Assembly: GCF_002001015.1 (NCBI RefSeq)
Contig: NZ_MUNO01000012.1
Coordinates: 186,001 to 250,000, forward strand
Reading direction: 5' to 3'
Origin: Polaromonas sp. A23
Lineage (GTDB): Bacteria > Pseudomonadota > Gammaproteobacteria > Burkholderiales > Burkholderiaceae_C
Length of the DNA: 64,000 bases
Position numbers and translations under genes: made by a program. This document shows, one piece after another, positions 60,555 through 64,000 of the stretch. Position 1 is the stretch's first letter, and each line of letters starts with the position of its first letter. The notes beneath the pieces are model-generated. The model had not been told where the DNA came from and ran no database searches. It worked only from the letters and a program-made list of their open reading frames with translations.

Positions 60555-61399
60555 GCGTGCGCCTTTTGCGCTTGCCGCATTTCCTGCAGGACCTGGGCCG
60601 AGGGCGGACGCACGCCGCGCCAGAACAGGAAAGCTTCCGCGGCCTGCTCAACCAGCATGCCGAGGCCATCGCGTGGCACGGCGCCATGCGCACGCGCCCA
60701 GTCTGCAAAACCCTGTGCGGCCGCTCCGTACATCATGTCGTACGCCAACGCGCCAGGCTTGAGCAGGCGTGGGTCCAGTGTGATGGCGACACCGCTGAGG
60801 CTGCTTGCTGTGGCGTTGATGATCACATCGAAATTGGCCTCAAGCCCTTGCTGTTCCTGAGCAAGTAGCTCTGTTTTTTGTAGCAGATGTTGCACCGAAG
60901 GATGGGCGGCGTGACGCGCCACCAGCTCGGCTGCGCGTGCGTGGGTGCGGTTGACCACCACGAGGCGGCGCGGCCCCGCAGCCAGCAGGGGGCCCAGCAC
61001 ACCGGCTGCGGCCCCGCCGGCGCCCAGCAACAGCAGGTCGCGCCCGGCCAGGCTGATGCCTGCGTTGTGCTGGATATCGTTCACCAGACCCACGCCGTCC
61101 GTGTTGTCGGCAGCGATATGCGTGCCATCGAACCTGAGGGTGTTGGCTGCCTGCGCCAGTTGAGCGCGTTCGGTGGTGGTGGTGGCCTGCTGGAATGCTT
61201 CGAACTTGAAAGGAACGGTCACGTTGCACCCGCGTCCGCCGCCGGCTATCCAACGCTGCAGCGTGCCGGAAAAATCGTCCAGCGGCGCCAGCAGCTTGGT
61301 GTAGGTGATTGCCTGCCCGGTCAGTTCTGCAAAACGCGCGTGGATGCCCGGGGATTTGCTGTGTTCAACCGGATTGCCGAGGACGCAATAGTGATCCAT
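60551..61399 (-). CDS. aroE: Shikimate dehydrogenase
   Basis: 282-residue NADP-dependent enzyme reducing 3-dehydroshikimate to shikimate in aromatic amino-acid synthesis. YCVLGNPVEHSKSPGIHARF opens; catalytic Lys in GCNVTVPFKFEAF near 66, Asn/Asp in ADNTDGVGLVNDI near 98-110, the NADP GAGGAAAGVLGPLLAAG near 127-143 and NRTHARAAEL near 151. Residues about 172-190 (LLQKTELLAQEQQGLEANFD) come from an in-frame small repeat just before VIINATASSLSG. Overlaps mtgA by 4 bp; 6 bp separate it from the TonB gene upstream. Confidence 0.94.
   Translation of the reverse strand: MDHYCVLGNPVEHSKSPGIHARFAELTGQAITYTKLLAPLDDFSGTLQRWIAGGGRGCNVTVPFKFEAFQQATTTTERAQLAQAANTLRFDGTHIAADNTDGVGLVNDIQHNAGISLAGRDLLLLGAGGAAAGVLGPLLAAGPRRLVVVNRTHARAAELVARHAAHPSVQHLLQKTELLAQEQQGLEANFDVIINATASSLSGVAITLDPRLLKPGALAYDMMYGAAAQGFADWARAHGAVPRDGLGMLVEQAAEAFLFWRGVRPPSAQVLQEMRQAQKAHA
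60831..60884 (-). repeat. Small repeat (SR copy 11), full length, in frame inside aroE
   Basis: Coding strand GCTACAAAAAACAGAGCTAC, then TTGCTCAGGAACAGCAAGGG and CTTGAGGCCAATTT. The first 17 bases equal those of the murG copy. Confidence 0.85.
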
Positions 61400-61405
61400 G
61401 GGCGC

Positions 61406-62254
61406 TTATCTCTCGGTGAGCCTGGTTTCCAGCGTTTCGTCGCGCGTGAACTTGAAACGGGACACCACCACAATCTGGTCAGCTTTGCGGCGCATGGCAT
61501 CGCTGAAACGGTCAAACGGGCCGGTGCTGCGCGCAATGCTCTGTGCACGGCGGTCCAGTGTGAGGTTGCCTGAGGTCTCGGCTATTTCGGTGGACAGGAC
61601 ACGCCCGTCAAAGTTGACGGTGAGAATCATGGTGAGTTCGCCATACAGCTTCTTGCCTGCCATTTCGGGGAAATTGACCGTGCCCTTTTCCTCAATCTTC
61701 CGGCGCAGCGTGTCGTAATAGACCGCATAGACCTCTTCGCGCGTTGCTGGGCTGATGTAGCGCTTCTTGGGGCGCGAATTTTCATCGTTGATGCGCCGTT
61801 CGATCTCCGCCAGGATCTTGATCAGCTGTTTGCGTTTTTCTTCGCGCTCAACCTGCGTCGGGTCGGAGGTGGGTACTTTCGGGTCGGGCGGTGGCATGGC
61901 TGCAAGTTGCTTCTTGAGCTGTGCCAGCAGCAGCGTCTGCTGCTCCTGCATGGCATCGACCTTTCGCTGGGCGTCTTCACTCGCGTCGCCGAGTTCAGTG
62001 AGCGCCGAGGGGGGCAGGGGGCTGGTGGCCCGGCCGGTCTCTGCTTCTCCGCCGCCGGCCAGCGATGTCTGCGCGATGGCTTTGGCCTGGTCCGGGCGTT
62101 CATTGCTTTTTGCGTTGACCAGGATCACCTCCAGCGGCGTGTCCTGAAAGATGCGGTTAAAACGTTCCGGATCGACAAACCGCACGGTCAAAAGGACCGC
62201 ATGCACGGCGATTGAAACGCCCAGGGCGATTTGCAGGGTACTGGGTGACTTCAC
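61406..62254 (-). CDS. TonB C-terminal domain protein
   Basis: 282 residues. One N-terminal helix (LQIALGVSIAVHAVLLTVRF), a Pro/Ala/Glu-rich and coiled-coil periplasmic spacer (about residues 50-180), and a TonB-like C-terminal domain (about 190-282: VYYDTLRRKIEEKGTVNFPE, then LTMILTVNFDGRVLSTEIAE). It would link the inner membrane to outer-membrane receptors or serve as a TolA-like protein. exbB/exbD are not adjacent. GTG start at 62254 follows GATAAT by 8 nt. Confidence 0.82.
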   Translation of the reverse strand: MKSPSTLQIALGVSIAVHAVLLTVRFVDPERFNRIFQDTPLEVILVNAKSNERPDQAKAIAQTSLAGGGEAETGRATSPLPPSALTELGDASEDAQRKVDAMQEQQTLLLAQLKKQLAAMPPPDPKVPTSDPTQVEREEKRKQLIKILAEIERRINDENSRPKKRYISPATREEVYAVYYDTLRRKIEEKGTVNFPEMAGKKLYGELTMILTVNFDGRVLSTEIAETSGNLTLDRRAQSIARSTGPFDRFSDAMRRKADQIVVVSRFKFTRDETLETRLTER

Positions 62255-62262
62255 AGGACAGG

Positions 62263-62268
62263 ATTATC
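62263..62268 (-). promoter_or_regulatory. Candidate -10 hexamer GATAAT for the TonB-type gene
   Basis: On the minus strand GATAAT, then eight bases and the GTG at 62254. It lies just after the RNase gene stop, so the TonB-aroE-mtgA unit could have its own promoter. Confidence 0.45.
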
Positions 62269-62272
62269 GGTG

Positions 62273-64000
62273 CTAAGCAGCTGTCACGGGGGGCTCGTCG
62301 GCGGGCTCGTTCAGATCGACGGCAATGGAGATCGGACCAGCGGCGATTTCCGATTCGTTGTCTTCTTCGTCCACCTGTTCGGCGGCAGCATCGTCCACCA
62401 CCACATCGAGGCGCTCGATCACCGTGCTGTTGACGTCGAGCGTGATTTCGTCGATGTCGCCCAGGCGGATGCGCACCTTGGCGCCGCGCGGCAAACCTTG
62501 GGCGCCTGCAGCTGGCAGCACCAGCGGCAGGTCGTCGGCGCGTACCAGGTTGTCCTTGAAGGCCGTGGCCGTCAATTCGGTGATCTGGTTTTGCTGCAGG
62601 TACTTGAGTGTCCAGTAACGCTCGATACCCGCCTGGAAGCCGTTGTAGGCGCTGTAGGCACCGTCAAAACCCGAGATGATGGAAAACAGTTCCGCATCCT
62701 TGGGCTTGAAGGGAGCCACCAGCGCAGCCGTGCGGCCGTTTTTGACGCAGGCAATGATCTGCCATTGATTGACGAGGTCGACGTAGCGGCGCAGTGGTGA
62801 GGTGGCCCAGGCGTAACTTTTGACGCCAATGCCCGCATGCGGAAGCGCCTTGGTGCCCATGCGCACCTTGACGCCCGGCGCCAGACTGGCCTGGCTGCGG
62901 TAAATGCCGGGCACGCCGTGCGTGGCCAGCCATTCGCCCCAGGTGCTGTTGGCCAGAATCATGGCTTCGGCGACGATCAGGTCCAGCGGCGCGCCGCGCT
63001 TTCGAATGCTGATGCTGACCGGCTCGTTGCCTTCGGGCTCCTTGCCGGAGGGGTTGTCCAGGCTGAAGTTGTAGTCGGGCCGGTTGAAGTTTTCAGGCTT
63101 GCCGCGCACCACCTCGCGCCGGGCTTTCAGGTGCCGGGCCAGCCTGTGCAGAAAGCCGAGCTCGACCCCCCAGGCCACATCGGCAGGCGTTGCGCCGGTT
63201 TCTGCCGCTTCAAAAAAAGCCTCTGTGAACACAGCATCCAGTTTGTCGTGGCGTAGGTTGCTTGCAATCGGCACCTGCTCCAGTTTTGTTGCTGTTTCGC
63301 GAATCTCCAGAGTGGCTTCGTCGAGCGTGACATACAGCGACAGGGCGGGGCAATTGCGCCCTTCCTGCAGGGTGTAGCTTTGGACCACCTCGTCGGGAAG
63401 CATGGTGAGCTTGTAGCCCGGCATGTAGACGGTGGACAGCCGCGCGCGCCCCACCGCATCTACCGGGCTGCCCGGCAACACCGCCAGCCCTGGAGCCGCA
63501 ATGTGGATGCCCATCGTGACCGTGCCGCTGCCGAGCCCTTGCACTGACAACGCGTCGTCAATTTCCGTGGTGCTGGAGTCGTCGATGGAAAACGCCCGCA
63601 CATCCGCCAGCGGCAAGTCTTCGCTGATCGCCGGTGCCTGCACAGCCGGAAAGCCCGTGCCCTTGGGGAAATTCTCGAACAGAAAGCGTTTCCAGTGGAA
63701 CTGGTAAGGCGAGGCAATGGCGCCGGCCTGCTGCAGCAGGTCCAGCGGTGCCTTGTGGGCGGTGCGCGAGGCCTCGACCACGGCCTTGTATTCGGGGCTG
63801 TTCTTGTCCGGCTTGAACAAAATTTTGTAGAGCTGCTCGCGCACCGGCGCCGGGCACTGGCCCTGCACCAGCTCTTCGGCCCAGGCGCTGATTTGCGCGA
63901 TGACCTGCTTTTTCTTTTCGATGGCGACAAGTGCCTGCTGAAGAATTTCGGCCGGTGCTTTCCTGAAGCGGCCTTTGCCGGCGCGCCTGAAGTAATGCGG
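62273..64000 (-). CDS. RNase II/R-family exoribonuclease (5' part beyond the window)
   Basis: At least 575 residues; the frame is open to the right edge (reading PHYFRRAGKGRFRKAPAEIL there), so the N-terminus is missing. The RNB catalytic domain includes FSIDDSSTTEIDDALSVQGL with metal-binding Asp residues, MGIHIAAPGLAVLPGSPVDA, LSTVYMPGYKLTMLPDEVVQ and the YAWATSPLRRYVDLVNQWQI end motif. A short S1-like tail follows, then an acidic end (AAAEQVDEEDNESEIAAGPI). It degrades RNA 3' to 5'. Whether it is RNase II or R type cannot be told without the N-terminal cold-shock domains. Confidence 0.88.
   Translation of the reverse strand, partial: PHYFRRAGKGRFRKAPAEILQQALVAIEKKKQVIAQISAWAEELVQGQCPAPVREQLYKILFKPDKNSPEYKAVVEASRTAHKAPLDLLQQAGAIASPYQFHWKRFLFENFPKGTGFPAVQAPAISEDLPLADVRAFSIDDSSTTEIDDALSVQGLGSGTVTMGIHIAAPGLAVLPGSPVDAVGRARLSTVYMPGYKLTMLPDEVVQSYTLQEGRNCPALSLYVTLDEATLEIRETATKLEQVPIASNLRHDKLDAVFTEAFFEAAETGATPADVAWGVELGFLHRLARHLKARREVVRGKPENFNRPDYNFSLDNPSGKEPEGNEPVSISIRKRGAPLDLIVAEAMILANSTWGEWLATHGVPGIYRSQASLAPGVKVRMGTKALPHAGIGVKSYAWATSPLRRYVDLVNQWQIIACVKNGRTAALVAPFKPKDAELFSIISGFDGAYSAYNGFQAGIERYWTLKYLQQNQITELTATAFKDNLVRADDLPLVLPAAGAQGLPRGAKVRIRLGDIDEITLDVNSTVIERLDVVVDDAAAEQVDEEDNESEIAAGPISIAVDLNEPADEPPVTAA

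Noticed and set aside
59484..60860. 458-codon plus-strand frame over the plsC leader repeat, mtgA and aroE end
   Set aside because: Crosses three well-supported minus-strand features and reads like reversed coding sequence and repeat DNA.

Overview
The window is a GC-rich (roughly 60 percent or more by eye) bacterial chromosome segment whose gene content, gene order and small repeats fit the Burkholderiales family Comamonadaceae. A Polaromonas- or Rhodoferax-like genus is a tentative guess. The main signs are a complete beta-proteobacterial dcw cluster, a DksA whose zinc cysteines are mostly lost, a DUF484-xerC pair, and many copies of a roughly 50-bp repeat (GCTA...AGCtgC...GCGC...GGGCTAGAGGCC) that I recall from this family.

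Layout. 1-3.3 kb: the 5' part of a branched-chain amino-acid permease gene (livH, minus) is divergent from an AtuA / AtuA-like / enoyl-CoA hydratase operon, with a perfect palindrome between them. 3.4-6.8 kb: a hotdog thioesterase, an ATM1-type ABC exporter and a LysR regulator. 7.2-10.5 kb: a glutamate/aspartate ABC importer, gltIJKL. 10.5-16.5 kb: pyrC, an NYN nuclease-like gene, a DUF3025 gene, htpX, a large FAD oxidoreductase and the RNase P RNA gene. 16.5-20.2 kb: a palindrome-rich non-coding tract, three small minus-strand genes and a Nudix-metallo-beta-lactamase fusion.

20.26-25.3 kb is the least ordinary part. It is an array of eight small same-strand ORFs separated by attC-like sites (core GTTRRRY ends and inverted-repeat arms), with no integron integrase in the window. 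Two copies of a 315-bp sequence, each ending in an attI-like CAAAGTTAG core, precede cassettes 1 and 6. I read it as a CALIN (cluster of attC lacking an integrase) or the cassette end of a chromosomal integron.

25.4-37.3 kb: a lytic transglycosylase, dapF, DUF484, xerC, a 7TM sensor with a broken GGDEF motif, a 23S rRNA methyltransferase, a His-rich CobW-type GTPase, dksA with a long histone-H1-like N-terminus and a STAS-domain gene. 37.6-55.1 kb: the dcw operon mraZ-rsmH-ftsL-ftsI-murE-murF-mraY-murD-ftsW-murG-murC-ddl-ftsQ-ftsA-ftsZ, preceded by four GTG repeats at exact 10-bp spacing (MraZ box) and mostly joined by 4-bp start/stop overlaps. 55.2-64 kb: a secreted alpha/beta hydrolase, lpxC, a 58-residue membrane protein, then minus-strand ruvC, cdsA-like, plsC-like, mtgA, aroE, a TonB-type gene and a 5'-truncated RNase II/R-family gene.

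Two genome-scale patterns run through the window. First, copies of one small repeat family lie not only between genes but in frame inside dapF, aroE, murG, murC, a DUF3025 gene and an rRNA methyltransferase gene. Second, many start codons sit 6-8 nt after a -10-like hexamer with no Shine-Dalgarno sequence, which suggests leaderless mRNAs.
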